A stretch of DNA of 64,000 nucleotides, from the NCBI RefSeq assembly GCF_900156165.1, contig NZ_FTMY01000009.1, positions 124,001-188,000 of the forward strand, given 5' to 3'. This DNA comes from Pseudacidovorax sp. RU35E (GTDB lineage Bacteria; Pseudomonadota; Gammaproteobacteria; Burkholderiales; Burkholderiaceae_C). The notes beneath the pieces are model-generated. The model was not told the origin of the DNA. It saw nothing but the letters and a program-made list of their open reading frames with translations, and searched no databases. Below, piece after piece: positions 1-10,886 of this stretch. The translations under genes were made by a program, and so were the position numbers. Numbering within the stretch: the stretch's first letter is position 1; each line of letters begins with the position of its first letter.

Positions 1-588
1 CAAGCGCGCCGCATCGGGCTGCACCTGGAACTGCCGCACCTCGCCGCCGATGGGAATGACCTGCGCCACGCCCGGCACCGACATCAGCCGCGGGCGCAGC
101 ACCCAGTCCGCGTACTCGCGCACGGCCATCGGCGAGATTCTTTGGGGATCGACCGGAATCGCGATCTGCATGATCTCGCCCATCACCGAGCTGACCGGGC
201 CCATGCGCGGCACGGTGCCGGCGGGCAGGCCTTCTTCCATGGCCGACACGCGTTCGGACACCAGCTGCCGGGCGCGGAAGATCTCGGTGCGCCAGTCGAA
301 GGTCACGTACAGGAAGGACAGGCCGGCCGAAGACACCGAGCGCACCGTCTCCACGCTGGGCAGGCCGCTCATGGCGGTTTCCAGCGGGAAGGTGATGAGC
401 TGCTCCACCTCTTCGGGGGCCATGCCGCCGGCTTCGGTCATGACCGTCACCGTGGGCTTGTTGAGGTCGGGGAACACGTCCACCGGCGTGCGCGTCAGCG
501 TGTACGCGCCATAGGCCATCGCCGCGAGGGCGAGCACGATCACCAGCAGCCGGTTGCCCAGGCTGCGTTCGAGGAGCCACTTGAACAT
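1..588 (-). CDS. czcA: Heavy-metal efflux RND pump, CzcA/CusA family (N-terminal 196 residues; runs off left edge)
   Basis: This is the inner-membrane proton/cation antiporter of a tripartite heavy-metal efflux system that moves divalent or monovalent metal ions out of the cell. Only the first 196 residues are in the window. The start is the ATG at 588, 13 nt after the adaptor gene stops. Residues about 14-32 form the first membrane helix, followed by the family motif [13 protein letters not shown] and the start of the periplasmic porter domain ([12 protein letters not shown]). The HME branch of RND pumps carries this motif, which separates it from drug pumps. It is the last visible gene of an operon reading czcI-like, czcC-like, a 188-residue membrane protein, czcB-like, czcA-like. 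The metal (Co/Zn/Cd or Cu/Ag) cannot be told from this fragment because the diagnostic transmembrane helix 4 is outside the window. Confidence 0.92.
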   Translation of the reverse strand, partial: MFKWLLERSLGNRLLVIVLALAAMAYGAYTLTRTPVDVFPDLNKPTVTVMTEAGGMAPEEVEQLITFPLETAMSGLPSVETVRSVSSAGLSFLYVTFDWRTEIFRARQLVSERVSAMEEGLPAGTVPRMGPVSSVMGEIMQIAIPVDPQRISPMAVREYADWVLRPRLMSVPGVAQVIPIGGEVRQFQVQPDAARL

Positions 589-601
589 GGTGGGTGCGGC
601 C

Positions 602-1732
602 TCAGCGGATCTGGTTGATGAGCGTGGCGCCGTCGGTGACGACGCGCTCGCCGGGCGCGACGCCCGACGTCAGGGCCACGCGCACGCCGTCCAGCGGCGC
701 GGTGGTGACGGTGCGCGGCGCGAAGCGCTCCGGCGCCGTCTTGACCCAGACGATGGTCTCGTTGGCGGCGTTGCGCATCAGCGCGGCACGCGGCACGGCG
801 ATGGCCTCGTGCGTGCTGCGGCTGTGCACCTGCAGCCGCACCGGCTGGCCCACCGCCAGCGTCGACAACGCGGCGCCCTGGGCGCGGAAGGCCAGCGGCA
901 GGGCCTGGTCGCGCAGCGCGCGGGCGGCGCCGACGAACTGCAGCGGCACCTGCGTGCCGCCGACGGCCAACGAGGCGCCGCCGATGTCGCTGGTGAGCGC
1001 CGGGTCGTAGGCCAGGGCCTCGATGCGCAGGCGCGCCGGGTCGACGATCTCGAACACCAGCTCGCGCGCATCGACCACCTGGCCGGCGACCACGGACGAG
1101 GACGCGATGACGCCCGAGGCCGGCGCGACCAGCGCATCGCGGCCCGACAGGCCGGCGCCGATGGCCCCGGCCCGCTCGCGGGCGGCGGCCACTTCGCTCT
1201 CGAGCGCCTCGATCTCCTTGCGGGGCACGGTGTCGGCCAGCTCGCGCAGGCGCGCCAAGCGCTTTTCGGCCAGCGTTCCGGCGGCCCGCAGTTCGGCCAG
1301 CTGGGCGGCCTGCGTTGCCCGCTCCAGCGGTGCGGCAGCGGGCTGCACCCAGGCCAGCACCTCGCCCTTGCGCACGGCCTGGCCAGGCTCGGGCAGTCCG
1401 CGCGGGCCGGGCTCGATGCGGCCGGCGATCAGGGCCTGCACCTTGCCGCCACTTTGCGGATCGCTGACCACGCGGCCATCGAGTTCGATGCTGCGCGGCA
1501 GGACGGCGACGGTGGTCACGACGGTGCGCACCGCCAGCTGGCGCTGGCTGGGCTTGGGCAGGAAGACGCTGCCGTCCGGCTGGCGCTGCGGGCCGTTGGC
1601 CGCGGCGGCCGGCGGTGCGCCGCCGTGGTCGTGGCCGGCGTCGGCCAGGGCGCTCGTCGGCAGTGCCAGGGCGAACAGGAGGGCGAGCGTGGCAGTGAGC
1701 TGCCGCGGGGCAGAAGAAGGAAGGCGGTTCAT
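602..1732 (-). CDS. czcB: Periplasmic adaptor (membrane fusion) protein of the metal efflux RND system
   Basis: A 376-residue adaptor that bridges the RND pump and the outer-membrane channel. The sequence shows a signal peptide (about residues 1-29, ending ALADAG), a short His-rich stretch right after it (AGHDHGG), a lipoyl/barrel-sandwich half ([15 protein letters not shown]), a coiled hairpin of about residues 140-185, the returning half-motif (VAPASGVIA), and a C-terminal beta-barrel plus membrane-proximal domain ending [11 protein letters not shown]. The open frame extends upstream, but the ATG at 1732 overlaps the previous gene's stop by ATGA, and the upstream extension is Arg-rich and lacks a signal peptide, so 1732 is chosen. 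The His-rich N-terminus suggests metal handling in the periplasm (inference). Confidence 0.9.
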   Translation of the reverse strand: MNRLPSSAPRQLTATLALLFALALPTSALADAGHDHGGAPPAAAANGPQRQPDGSVFLPKPSQRQLAVRTVVTTVAVLPRSIELDGRVVSDPQSGGKVQALIAGRIEPGPRGLPEPGQAVRKGEVLAWVQPAAAPLERATQAAQLAELRAAGTLAEKRLARLRELADTVPRKEIEALESEVAAARERAGAIGAGLSGRDALVAPASGVIASSSVVAGQVVDARELVFEIVDPARLRIEALAYDPALTSDIGGASLAVGGTQVPLQFVGAARALRDQALPLAFRAQGAALSTLAVGQPVRLQVHSRSTHEAIAVPRAALMRNAANETIVWVKTAPERFAPRTVTTAPLDGVRVALTSGVAPGERVVTDGATLINQIR

Positions 1733-2295
1733 GCGGCGGCTCCGGTGGCGGGACGGCGGCGCAGCAGCCAGGCGACTGCGGCGGCGAGGACGAGGGCGAG
1801 GGCGGCGAGGGCCGCGGCGGCCCAGGGCAGCAGGCGCCGCCAGGCTGGAGTGGCGTTGGCGTCGTGGCCGTGGCCATCGGCGGCCTCGATGTGCCATTCG
1901 CCGCGCAGCTCGTCGCGCGCGTCGCCAACGCTCAGGCGGGCGATCAGCGGCAGCTCGCCGGTGGCCTCGGCCGTGGCCTCGTCCAGTTCGACTTCGTACG
2001 TGCCTTCGCCGTGCGGCTCGGCGACGAAATCCTTCTCGCCGATCCGCAGTTCGAGGCGGGCGTCGTTCACGGGCTGGTTGTCGGCATGGCGGTCCAGGTA
2101 GAGCGCGAGTTCATGGCCCTGCCGCACGCCGACCAGTTCGAAGGCCTCGGATTCGAGGGCGAAGCGGGGCAGGGCGGCTGTGGCCGGCGCGGCGGGCGCC
2201 GCGTCGTGGCTGTGGCCTTCGTCGGCCAGGGCAGTGGGCAGGAAGACGGCGGCGGCCAGGGCCAGCGCGGTGCCTGCGAGGAATTGGAAGTTCAT
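1729..2295 (-). CDS. Membrane-anchored periplasmic protein with His-rich ends, in the metal efflux operon
   Basis: A 188-residue protein without a function I can name. It has a signal peptide (about 1-24, ending TALADE), a His/Asp patch directly after it (EGHSHD), a beta-rich middle with many acidic residues (about 45-135), a second His patch (HGHDAN, near 140-147), one membrane helix (about 155-178) and an Arg-rich cytoplasmic tail. This topology places the folded part in the periplasm, held by a C-terminal anchor. It lies between the TolC-like and adaptor genes and overlaps the adaptor by 4 nt, so it is made together with them. The middle resembles the extra N-terminal domain that some CzcB-type adaptors carry, so it may be a split-off metal-binding module; that is inference. 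Confidence 0.8.
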   Translation of the reverse strand: MNFQFLAGTALALAAAVFLPTALADEGHSHDAAPAAPATAALPRFALESEAFELVGVRQGHELALYLDRHADNQPVNDARLELRIGEKDFVAEPHGEGTYEVELDEATAEATGELPLIARLSVGDARDELRGEWHIEAADGHGHDANATPAWRRLLPWAAAALAALALVLAAAVAWLLRRRPATGAAA

Positions 2296-2317
2296 GGGAG
2301 GGTTGGGTGTCGGGTTG

Positions 2318-3649
2318 TCATTCGGGCAGCAGGCCCAGGGCCTGGCGCCATTGCGAGACGGCGGCCGCCAGCTCGATGCGGCTGGCGGCCAGCTGGCGGG
2401 CGGCGTCGCCGGCTTCCTGCGTGGTGCGCAGGCGCGTGGGCAGGTCGGATTCGCCGAGCCGGAAGGACTTCTCGATCAGGCCGAGGGTCTGGCTGGCGAG
2501 GGCGTCGCGTTCCTCGGCGGCGGCCAGGCGGATGCGGGCCGCGTCCACGCGGGCCCGGGCGGCCTGCTGTTCGGCGGCCAAGCGGCCTTCCTCCAGCCGC
2601 CACTGCGCTTCCAGCTCGAGGGCCTCGGCCAATGCCGTGGCCTGGCGGGCCTCCTGCCGCGCGCTTGCGCCGAAGGGAATGCGCAGGCCCACATTGAGCG
2701 TGCTGCGCGCCGCCTCGTCGGCACTGCCGCGCTCGCGGGTGGTGCCCAGGGTCAGCTCCGGGTTGCCGGCGCCCTGGCGGGCGGCCAGCTCGGCCTGGGC
2801 GCGGGCGATGGCGAGACGCTGGGTGAGTTCGGCCAGCGCGGGGTGCGTGGCAGTGGGCGCCCCGGGCTCAGCGCGCGGCTCGGGTTCTGCCTCGGCGCCG
2901 ACGTCATCGACCAGGCGCGCAGGCCCGGCATTGGCCCCGGCGTTGCCGCCGGTCAGCGCCTCCCAGCGGAGCGCGGCTTCGACCGCCGCACGGGCCGCCT
3001 CAGCCTGCGCCGCGCGGGCCGCGGCCACCGTGCCCTGTGCCTGCAGCAGGTCGCTGCGCGCCAGGTCGCCCGCGCGCCAGCGGCGCTCCACATCCGCAGC
3101 CAGCGTGCGGGCATGGGCCAGCTGGGCATCGGCCACCTGCTGCTCGACGCGGGCGCGGGCCCAGGGCCACCAGGCCTCGCGCAGCGCGCCGGCCAGCCGC
3201 AGCCGTGCTGTCTGCTCGCGCAGGGACACGGCGGCCGCTTCGGCCGCGGCCACGGCCTGACCGCGGCTGCGCTCGCCCGGTCGCCAGAGCGGAATGGCCA
3301 GGCCTGCCTCCCATTCGCGCTGGCCGTCGTTGGCGTTGGCGCGGTCGGTGCGGTGGGTGAGTTCGAGCGCCATCGGCTCGGGCGTCCAGGCTGACGCGGC
3401 GCGCTGGCCGGCCTCGGCCGCCTGCTGGCGCGCCGCCAGCGCCCGGGCTTCGGGCTGGCGCGCCCAGGCCTCGTCGAAGGCCTGGCGCAGCGGACCGGGT
3501 GCCGTCGGGGCGGCGGGTGTCGGCGGCGCCGGCGGTTGGGCCAGCGCCCAGGGCGCCAGCAGGAGCCCGAGCGTCAGCGCAAGTCGCGGCCGCCAGGCAG
3601 GATGGGGCCGGGGCGACGAGCGCCGCGGCCGAAGGGGTGTGAAAGGCAT
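2318..3649 (-). CDS. czcC: TolC-family outer-membrane factor of the metal efflux system (CzcC-like)
   Basis: A 443-residue outer-membrane efflux protein with two repeated alpha-helical/beta-strand halves typical of the OEP family, rich in Ala, Arg and Glu with long heptad-like helices (for example about 105-215 and 300-420). A basic N-terminal region followed by a hydrophobic stretch ending WALAQ forms the signal peptide. The frame opens 75 nt further upstream, but the ATG at 3649 has GGAG seven bases before it and directly precedes the signal peptide, so it is preferred. As the third partner with the adaptor and RND pump it forms the channel through the outer membrane. It follows the czcI-like gene by 144 nt on the same strand. 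Confidence 0.9.
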   Translation of the reverse strand: MPFTPLRPRRSSPRPHPAWRPRLALTLGLLLAPWALAQPPAPPTPAAPTAPGPLRQAFDEAWARQPEARALAARQQAAEAGQRAASAWTPEPMALELTHRTDRANANDGQREWEAGLAIPLWRPGERSRGQAVAAAEAAAVSLREQTARLRLAGALREAWWPWARARVEQQVADAQLAHARTLAADVERRWRAGDLARSDLLQAQGTVAAARAAQAEAARAAVEAALRWEALTGGNAGANAGPARLVDDVGAEAEPEPRAEPGAPTATHPALAELTQRLAIARAQAELAARQGAGNPELTLGTTRERGSADEAARSTLNVGLRIPFGASARQEARQATALAEALELEAQWRLEEGRLAAEQQAARARVDAARIRLAAAEERDALASQTLGLIEKSFRLGESDLPTRLRTTQEAGDAARQLAASRIELAAAVSQWRQALGLLPE

Positions 3650-3793
3650 TCCAGTTCTCCAAGGCAAATCGATGTGCGAGGGAGACCGGCAGGCCGCACG
3701 CACCCCCGGCGGGGGCGCGCGCATGCAGCGCGTCGCTGGCGCGCCAGGCGCGTCAGGCGGAGGGGAAGGGGGTGAAGCTGCAGGCCTTGCCGG

Positions 3794-4141
3794 TCAGGCA
3801 AGGCCGGGCCACTGGGGCCGTTCGGGCGGGGCCAGCGCGCGCACCGCCAGCGGAGCAGCGGCGCCTTCGCGCAGTTCGGCCTTGGGAATGGCCGGGGCCC
3901 CGGGCGCGATCGCGGTGGCCAGCGCGACGCAGTGCGCGTGGCAGTGGCCGCAGTCCAGATGGCCCAGCGCGGGCGGCGTGCCCGGCTCGTCGTCGTTGTC
4001 GGCGACGTCGAAATGCTGGTGCTCGTGGTGGCCCAGGTGCGTCATGCCGCCGGCCTCGTGCTGGCAGTAGGCCTTCAGCGCAGCAACGCTGAACTGAAGC
4101 GGCATCAAGACCAGCAGGAGGATGAAGAAAAGGCGGCGCAC
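3794..4141 (-). CDS. czcI: CzcI-like His/Cys-rich periplasmic metal-resistance protein
   Basis: A 115-residue exported protein at the head of the efflux operon. It starts at GTG 4141 with a short signal peptide ([19 protein letters not shown]) like that of CzcI proteins of Cupriavidus, followed by a metal-binding looking segment: HLGHHEHQH, an acidic stretch and CGHCHAHC. CzcI proteins are small periplasmic factors associated with czcCBA operons and thought to modulate metal-dependent expression. The reading frame stays open far upstream opposite ygiQ, but that part is an antisense shadow. No ATG fits the signal peptide, so the GTG start is inferred. Together with the divergent ygiQ it defines a 180-nt intergenic region that should hold the operon promoter. 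Confidence 0.75.
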   Translation of the reverse strand: MRRLFFILLLVLMPLQFSVAALKAYCQHEAGGMTHLGHHEHQHFDVADNDDEPGTPPALGHLDCGHCHAHCVALATAIAPGAPAIPKAELREGAAAPLAVRALAPPERPQWPGLA

Positions 4142-4321
4142 GACGGGCGCGGATTCTAGGTGTGGCCGGTGTCCCGCTCGCGCGGCTTCCCTTCGGGATG
4201 AGGGGAGAAGGCCCCCGCCCTTAAAATCGCTGCCTTCTTTCCGCCCGGGCGCCAGCGCGGTTCCCGAACGCAGCATCACAGCGCAGCGCCGCCCTCCCGC
4301 GCCGCCGGATCCACCCCACGC

Positions 4322-6760
<2,439 letters not shown>

Positions 6761-6827
6761 TCGCGGGCCCTCCGCATCGCCGCATCGGCGATAACGTGGC
6801 GCGCTGCAGGGCTGGCTCTGTGCTGCA

Positions 6828-7937
6828 ATGGCTCGCATGGCCTCCGCCGCCCTCAGCCTCGACCACCTGCGCCTTTACGCCGTCGCGCGCTCGCTGTTCA
6901 CGCCGACCACGCTGCCGGCCGCCATCCGGCGGCTGGGGTTCGTGCAGGCGGACCCGATCCGCGCGCCCGCCCGCGCACAGGACCTGACGCTGCGCCACCG
7001 CGTCGCCGACTACCGCGCCGGCGACCTGGAAGCGCGCTACCCGCGGCTGCAGATCGACGAGGACTGCCTTGTCAACTACGGCTTCCTGCCACGCGAGCAC
7101 TTGGCGCTGGTGCATCCGCGCGAGCCGAGACGCCCCTGGGACGCCGAGGCCCAGCGCAAGGCGGATGACGTGCTGGCCTTCGTGCGCGAGCGCCGCATCG
7201 CGCATCCGCGCGACGTGGAACTGCACTTCGCTCACGGAAGGCGGCAAAACGCCTGGGGCGGCGGCGGCAACCTGGCCACCCACTTGCTCGACGGCCTCCA
7301 CTACCGCGGCCTGCTGCGCGTGAAGCGCCGCGACAGTGGCACGCGCGTCTATGAGATCGCGGCACACCCGCCCGCCGACGAAAGCCCTGCCGGCCGCGCC
7401 CGTCGGGCTGCGGGCCTCATCGACCTGGTGGTGCGCAAGTACGCGCCGCTGCCGGCGTCCAGCCTGACCTACCTTGTGCGCCTGCTCGGCTATGGCGCGC
7501 CGCACCTGAGCGCGCACACGCAGATCGCGCTGCGCCTCGCGCGTGAGCATCTCGCCAGCGCCACCCTCGACGGCACGACGTGGTACTGGCCAGCCGACGA
7601 GAACCCGCGTTCACGTCGGTGGGTCGTGGACGACCAGTTGCGCCTGCTCGCCCCGTTCGACCCCATCGTCTGGGACCGCCGCCGCTTCACGCTGTTGTGG
7701 GGCTGGACGTATAAGTTCGAGGCCTACACGCCGCCGGCGCAGCGGCAGTTCGGGTATTACGCATTGCCGATGTTGTGGGGCGATCGGGTGGTCGGATGGG
7801 CGAATGTGGCGGGACAGGCGGCGAGCGGCGTGCCGATCGTGGGCTACGCCGATGCAGCCGCGGCCCGGGATCGGACCGCATCGACGCTGCTGGAAGAGGA
7901 AATGACGCGCCTTCACGGATTCCTGGTTCCGCGCTGA
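6828..7937 (+). CDS. ycaQ: YcaQ/AlkX-type DNA glycosylase (winged-helix, interstrand crosslink repair family)
   Basis: A 369-residue protein of the HTH_42/AlkZ superfamily of DNA glycosylases that excise bulky alkylated bases and unhook crosslinks. It has the N-terminal winged-helix region and the catalytic-type motif Q40-A41-D42 (FVQADPIR), matching the Q-x-D motif of the YcaQ branch rather than the Q-x-Q of the AlkZ branch. The C-terminal signature [14 protein letters not shown] and [17 protein letters not shown] closely resembles E. coli YcaQ as I remember it. A second ATG nine bases downstream is an equally good start. It stands 67 nt after ygiQ and is convergent with the LysR gene that follows. 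Confidence 0.85.
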   Translation: MARMASAALSLDHLRLYAVARSLFTPTTLPAAIRRLGFVQADPIRAPARAQDLTLRHRVADYRAGDLEARYPRLQIDEDCLVNYGFLPREHLALVHPREPRRPWDAEAQRKADDVLAFVRERRIAHPRDVELHFAHGRRQNAWGGGGNLATHLLDGLHYRGLLRVKRRDSGTRVYEIAAHPPADESPAGRARRAAGLIDLVVRKYAPLPASSLTYLVRLLGYGAPHLSAHTQIALRLAREHLASATLDGTTWYWPADENPRSRRWVVDDQLRLLAPFDPIVWDRRRFTLLWGWTYKFEAYTPPAQRQFGYYALPMLWGDRVVGWANVAGQAASGVPIVGYADAAAARDRTASTLLEEEMTRLHGFLVPR

Positions 7938-7974
7938 GCGCGCTGGCTCACGGACCTGCTGGCGGCGACGGCCT

Positions 7975-8949
7975 TCAGGACCTCGGGGCCTGAATCCGTC
8001 GGTCCGTCGGCGTGTCGCGGAGATGCCGTGCCGCCCCCACCGTCCTCACCACCGCCGACAGCAACGACCGAAACCACACATGCCCCGGCGCCGGCTGCGT
8101 GCGCCCATGCCACAGCTGGTAGAAGCGCATCGGCGGAAAGTCCACCGGCGCGGGCACGATGGCCAGGGGCAGCAGGCCGGCGTAGTACTGCGCAAAGTGC
8201 CGGCTGGTGGTGAAGATCAGGTCGGTGCCGGGCAGCAGGTGCGGCGCCAGGCCGAAGTAGGGCACCGTGACGGTGCCGGTGCGGCTCATGCGCTGTGAGG
8301 CGAGGGCGGTCTCGACCACGCCGCGCTGGGTCACGCTGTAGAGCAGCGGCACCACGTGCGAGCCCTGCAGGTAGTCGGCCAGCGTCATGCGTGCGGCGCA
8401 GGGGTGGCGTTCGTCGACCAGGCAGACGATCTCGTCCTCCAGCAAGAGCGTGGTGCGCAGGTGTTCCGGCGGCTGCGGCCAGTTGCCGATGACCACATCC
8501 AGTTCGCCTTCGGCCAGCGCGGCCTCGAAGTCGTAGTCGGGGCCAAGCGGCTGCAACGCCAGCCTGGCCGCGGGTGCGGTCTCGCGCATGTACTGCGCCA
8601 CGGCGGCCATCAGCGGCGGGGCCAGGTAGTCCGGCGTGCCGATGCGGAACACCTGCCGCGTGGTGGCCGGGTCGAAGCTGGATTCGGGCGCGAGCAGCGC
8701 ATCCAGCTCGCCCAGCACCAGCCGCACCGACGCATGCAGCTGCATCGCCCGCTCGGTGGGCACCATGCGCTGCTTGTCCTTGATGAGCAGCGGGTCGCCG
8801 AATACCTCGCGCAGACGCTTGAGGGCGCTGCTGATCGCGGGCTGCGACTGGTTCATGCGCGCGGCGGTGCGCGAGACGCTGCGCTCCGCCATCAAGGTGT
8901 GGAAGACGCGCAGCAGGTAGGTGTCGAAAGGGTCGTCGGGTCGGGACAT
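7975..8949 (-). CDS. LysR-type regulator, divergent from a Bug receptor gene
   Basis: A 324-residue LysR-type transcriptional regulator. The N-terminal winged HTH (about 10-70) includes RSVSRTAARMNQSQPAISSALKRLRE, and the rest is a periplasmic-binding-protein-like effector domain. The start at 8949 is chosen because the HTH begins shortly after it; the longer frame (to 9084) would add an atypical leader and cover the promoter region. The HTH and C-terminal layout resemble the NodD/PcaQ-like branch that often controls aromatic catabolism. It is transcribed away from the Bug-AMDase genes across 152 nt, the usual arrangement for a LysR regulator and its target. A GCACC-N5-GGTGC dyad (8963-8977) just upstream of its start could be an autoregulatory site. 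Confidence 0.9.
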   Translation of the reverse strand: MSRPDDPFDTYLLRVFHTLMAERSVSRTAARMNQSQPAISSALKRLREVFGDPLLIKDKQRMVPTERAMQLHASVRLVLGELDALLAPESSFDPATTRQVFRIGTPDYLAPPLMAAVAQYMRETAPAARLALQPLGPDYDFEAALAEGELDVVIGNWPQPPEHLRTTLLLEDEIVCLVDERHPCAARMTLADYLQGSHVVPLLYSVTQRGVVETALASQRMSRTGTVTVPYFGLAPHLLPGTDLIFTTSRHFAQYYAGLLPLAIVPAPVDFPPMRFYQLWHGRTQPAPGHVWFRSLLSAVVRTVGAARHLRDTPTDRRIQAPRS

Positions 8950-9101
8950 GCGATGCTGGGTTGCACCGCCTTGGTGCCTCGCCCTCGGAATGACGGGTCG
9001 CTGGCGCCATTCGGCTGATACGGTGCATTCCTTCTTGGCAATTGGCGTGCCGGAGAACGCTTCGAACAATGCGGGCATTCCCATTGCTTGCGGCCTTCAC
9101 C

Positions 9102-10109
9102 ATGTCCGAATTCTTTCTTCCTACACGCGGATCGACCCTGCCGCGCCTGAGCCGACGCGGCGCATTGCGCCTGATGGCCGCGGGGGCGGCGGCCGGCGCC
9201 CTGCCTGCCTTCGCCCAGTGGCCCGAGCGGCCGATCAAGATCGTCGTCACCTTTGCACCCGGTGGCGCCAGCGACATCCTGGCACGCGTGGTGGCCGAAC
9301 AGCTGGGCCGCAAGCTCGGCCAGCCGGTGGTGGTGGACAACCGCCCCGGTGCGGGCGGCACCATCGGCGGCCAGGTGGTGGCCACGGCGGCGCCGGATGG
9401 CTACACGCTGATGCTCTCCAACACCACGCCGATTGCGCTGGGCCCCTTCACGCTGGACAAGCAGCCCTACGACCCGGTCGCCGCCTTCAGCCATGTGGCC
9501 TACCTGGGCTCGGCGCCGCTGGTGGTCATGGCGAGCAAGGAGTCCGGCATCAAGAGCTGGGCCGATCTGGAGGCGCGCGCCAAGAAGGACGGGCGGCTGG
9601 ACTTCGGCTCCGGCGGCCCGGGCTCGGTCGGCCACATCCATGGTGAGCTGATCAAGCGCGTGACGGGCGCCAACATGGTGCATGTGCCCTACCGCGGCGG
9701 CGCGCCCATGACGACCGACCTGCTGGCCAACATCGTGCCCGTGGGCATCGACGTGATCACGGCCTACGTGCAGTACTTCAAGACCGGCCAGCTGGTGCCG
9801 CTGGCCGTCACCGGCACCACCCGCTCGCCGCTGATGCCCGAGGTGCCCACCATGGTCGAACTGGGCCAGCCCAAGCTGGTGCTGGAGAACTTCTTCGGCA
9901 TCTCCGGCCCGGCCAGGTTGCCGGCCGAGACGAGCGCCCGCCTGCACGACGCGACCAACGCGGTGCTGGCCATGCCCGAAGTGCAGAAGAAGATGGTCGA
10001 CCTGGGCATCGTGGCCCAGCCCGAGAGCACCGCGCGCTTCGAAGGCTTCGTGCGCGACCAAGTGGCGGTGCTGGGACCGACGGTGAAGGGCGCGGGCATC
10101 AAGCTCTGA
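9102..10109 (+). CDS. Bug-family (TctC-like) periplasmic substrate-binding receptor
   Basis: A 335-residue tripartite tricarboxylate transporter receptor of the Bug type, which captures carboxylates in the periplasm. The N-terminus carries a twin-arginine-like export signal (LSRRGALRLM, then hydrophobic, cleavage near AFAQ). The mature protein begins with WPERPIKIVVTFAPGGASDILAR, where the two loops holding the ligand carboxylate lie, followed by VVDNRPGAGGTIGG and the conserved VPYRGGAPM. ATG 9102 is preferred over the upstream frame because it starts the signal peptide. No TctA/TctB permease is present nearby. It is immediately upstream of the AMDase homologue, so it may deliver that pathway's substrate, either to a distant permease or as a sensor (inference). 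Confidence 0.93.
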   Translation: MSEFFLPTRGSTLPRLSRRGALRLMAAGAAAGALPAFAQWPERPIKIVVTFAPGGASDILARVVAEQLGRKLGQPVVVDNRPGAGGTIGGQVVATAAPDGYTLMLSNTTPIALGPFTLDKQPYDPVAAFSHVAYLGSAPLVVMASKESGIKSWADLEARAKKDGRLDFGSGGPGSVGHIHGELIKRVTGANMVHVPYRGGAPMTTDLLANIVPVGIDVITAYVQYFKTGQLVPLAVTGTTRSPLMPEVPTMVELGQPKLVLENFFGISGPARLPAETSARLHDATNAVLAMPEVQKKMVDLGIVAQPESTARFEGFVRDQVAVLGPTVKGAGIKL

Positions 10110-10118
10110 GCGTGGGCG

Positions 10119-10139
10119 GGGGCCGCCGCGGGCGGCCCC
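10119..10139 (+). other. Strong stem-loop between the Bug receptor and AMDase genes
   Basis: Perfect 9-bp GC-rich stem (GGGGCCGCC / GGCGGCCCC) with a GCG loop, ten bases after the receptor stop. It is not followed by a T-run, so it is a poor intrinsic terminator; a role in mRNA stability or in making the receptor more abundant than the enzyme is possible. Confidence 0.6.
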
Positions 10140-10169
10140 ACAATCCGCAGCTTTGCCCCAGGAGCTGCG

Positions 10170-10886
10170 ATGACCGATTCCGCCATGCCCGTGCTCGGGC
10201 TGATCGTGCCGCCCGCCGCTGGCGAGGTGCCGCCCGAAGGCCCGGCGCTGTACGACGGCCGCGCACGCTTCCTCGCCCGCGGCCTCGCACTGGCGGGCAT
10301 CCATCCCGAAGGCTTCGACGAGGTGGAAGGGCGTATCGTCGACCTGGCCCGCGAGCTGAAGGCAGCAGGCGCGCAGGCCGTCTCGCTCATGGGCACCTCG
10401 CTCAGCTTCTATCGCGGCGCCGCCTTCACCGAGGATCTCCGTGCCCGGATGGCGGCCGCGACCGGTCTGCCGTGCACGACCATGAGTCATGCCATCGTGC
10501 GCAGCCTGCGCCAACTGGGCATGCGTCGGGTGGCGGTGGCCACGGCCTACATCGACACGCTCAACGACCGGCTCGCCGCCTACCTGGAAGCCGAGGGCTT
10601 CGAGGTCACGGCCATCCGCGGCCTGTCGATGACGGGCGTCGAGGCGGTCGGTCAGGTCGATGCCGGGACGCTCGCCCAGCTCGCCCGCAGCGTCAGCGCT
10701 GAAGGGCAGCCGGACGGCCTGCTCATCTCCTGCGGCGGCCTGCGCACGCTGGACCTGCATCCGCGCCTGGAGCGCGAACTGGGCCTGCCCGTCACCTCCA
10801 GTTCGCCGGCCGGCTTCTGGGACCTGATGCGAACCGCCGGCCTGGATGCCGCATCGCCCGGCCACGGCCGCCTCTTCGATGCCTGA
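10170..10886 (+). CDS. Arylmalonate decarboxylase (AMDase) homologue, Asp/Glu racemase superfamily
   Basis: A 238-residue cytoplasmic enzyme that from memory matches Bordetella bronchiseptica AMDase along its whole length. AMDase removes CO2 cofactor-free from alpha-aryl or alpha-alkenyl malonates to give optically pure acids. Visible hallmarks are IVPPAAG near the N-terminus, the dioxyanion-hole region SLMGTSLSFYRGAAF (G75, T76, S77), ATAYID with Y127, SCGGL with catalytic C188, and SSSPAGFWD near the C-terminus. Position 75 is Gly, so only one active-site Cys is present, as in the decarboxylase and unlike two-Cys racemases and maleate isomerases. A good AGGAG precedes the ATG. The stop overlaps the next LysR gene by 8 nt. 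The natural substrate of this family is unknown; function as an arylmalonate-type decarboxylase is a confident family assignment but the substrate is inference. Confidence 0.88.
   Translation: MTDSAMPVLGLIVPPAAGEVPPEGPALYDGRARFLARGLALAGIHPEGFDEVEGRIVDLARELKAAGAQAVSLMGTSLSFYRGAAFTEDLRARMAAATGLPCTTMSHAIVRSLRQLGMRRVAVATAYIDTLNDRLAAYLEAEGFEVTAIRGLSMTGVEAVGQVDAGTLAQLARSVSAEGQPDGLLISCGGLRTLDLHPRLERELGLPVTSSSPAGFWDLMRTAGLDAASPGHGRLFDA

Noticed and set aside
1023-3394. Plus-strand frames of 404 and 745 residues opposite the metal efflux operon
   Set aside because: Composition is Arg/Ser/Gly-rich shadow sequence; the minus strand encodes well-recognised efflux proteins over the whole stretch.
8892-10865. 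Minus-strand 657-residue frame opposite the Bug and AMDase genes
   Set aside because: Antisense shadow rich in His/Gln/Arg with no domain; the plus strand carries clear genes.
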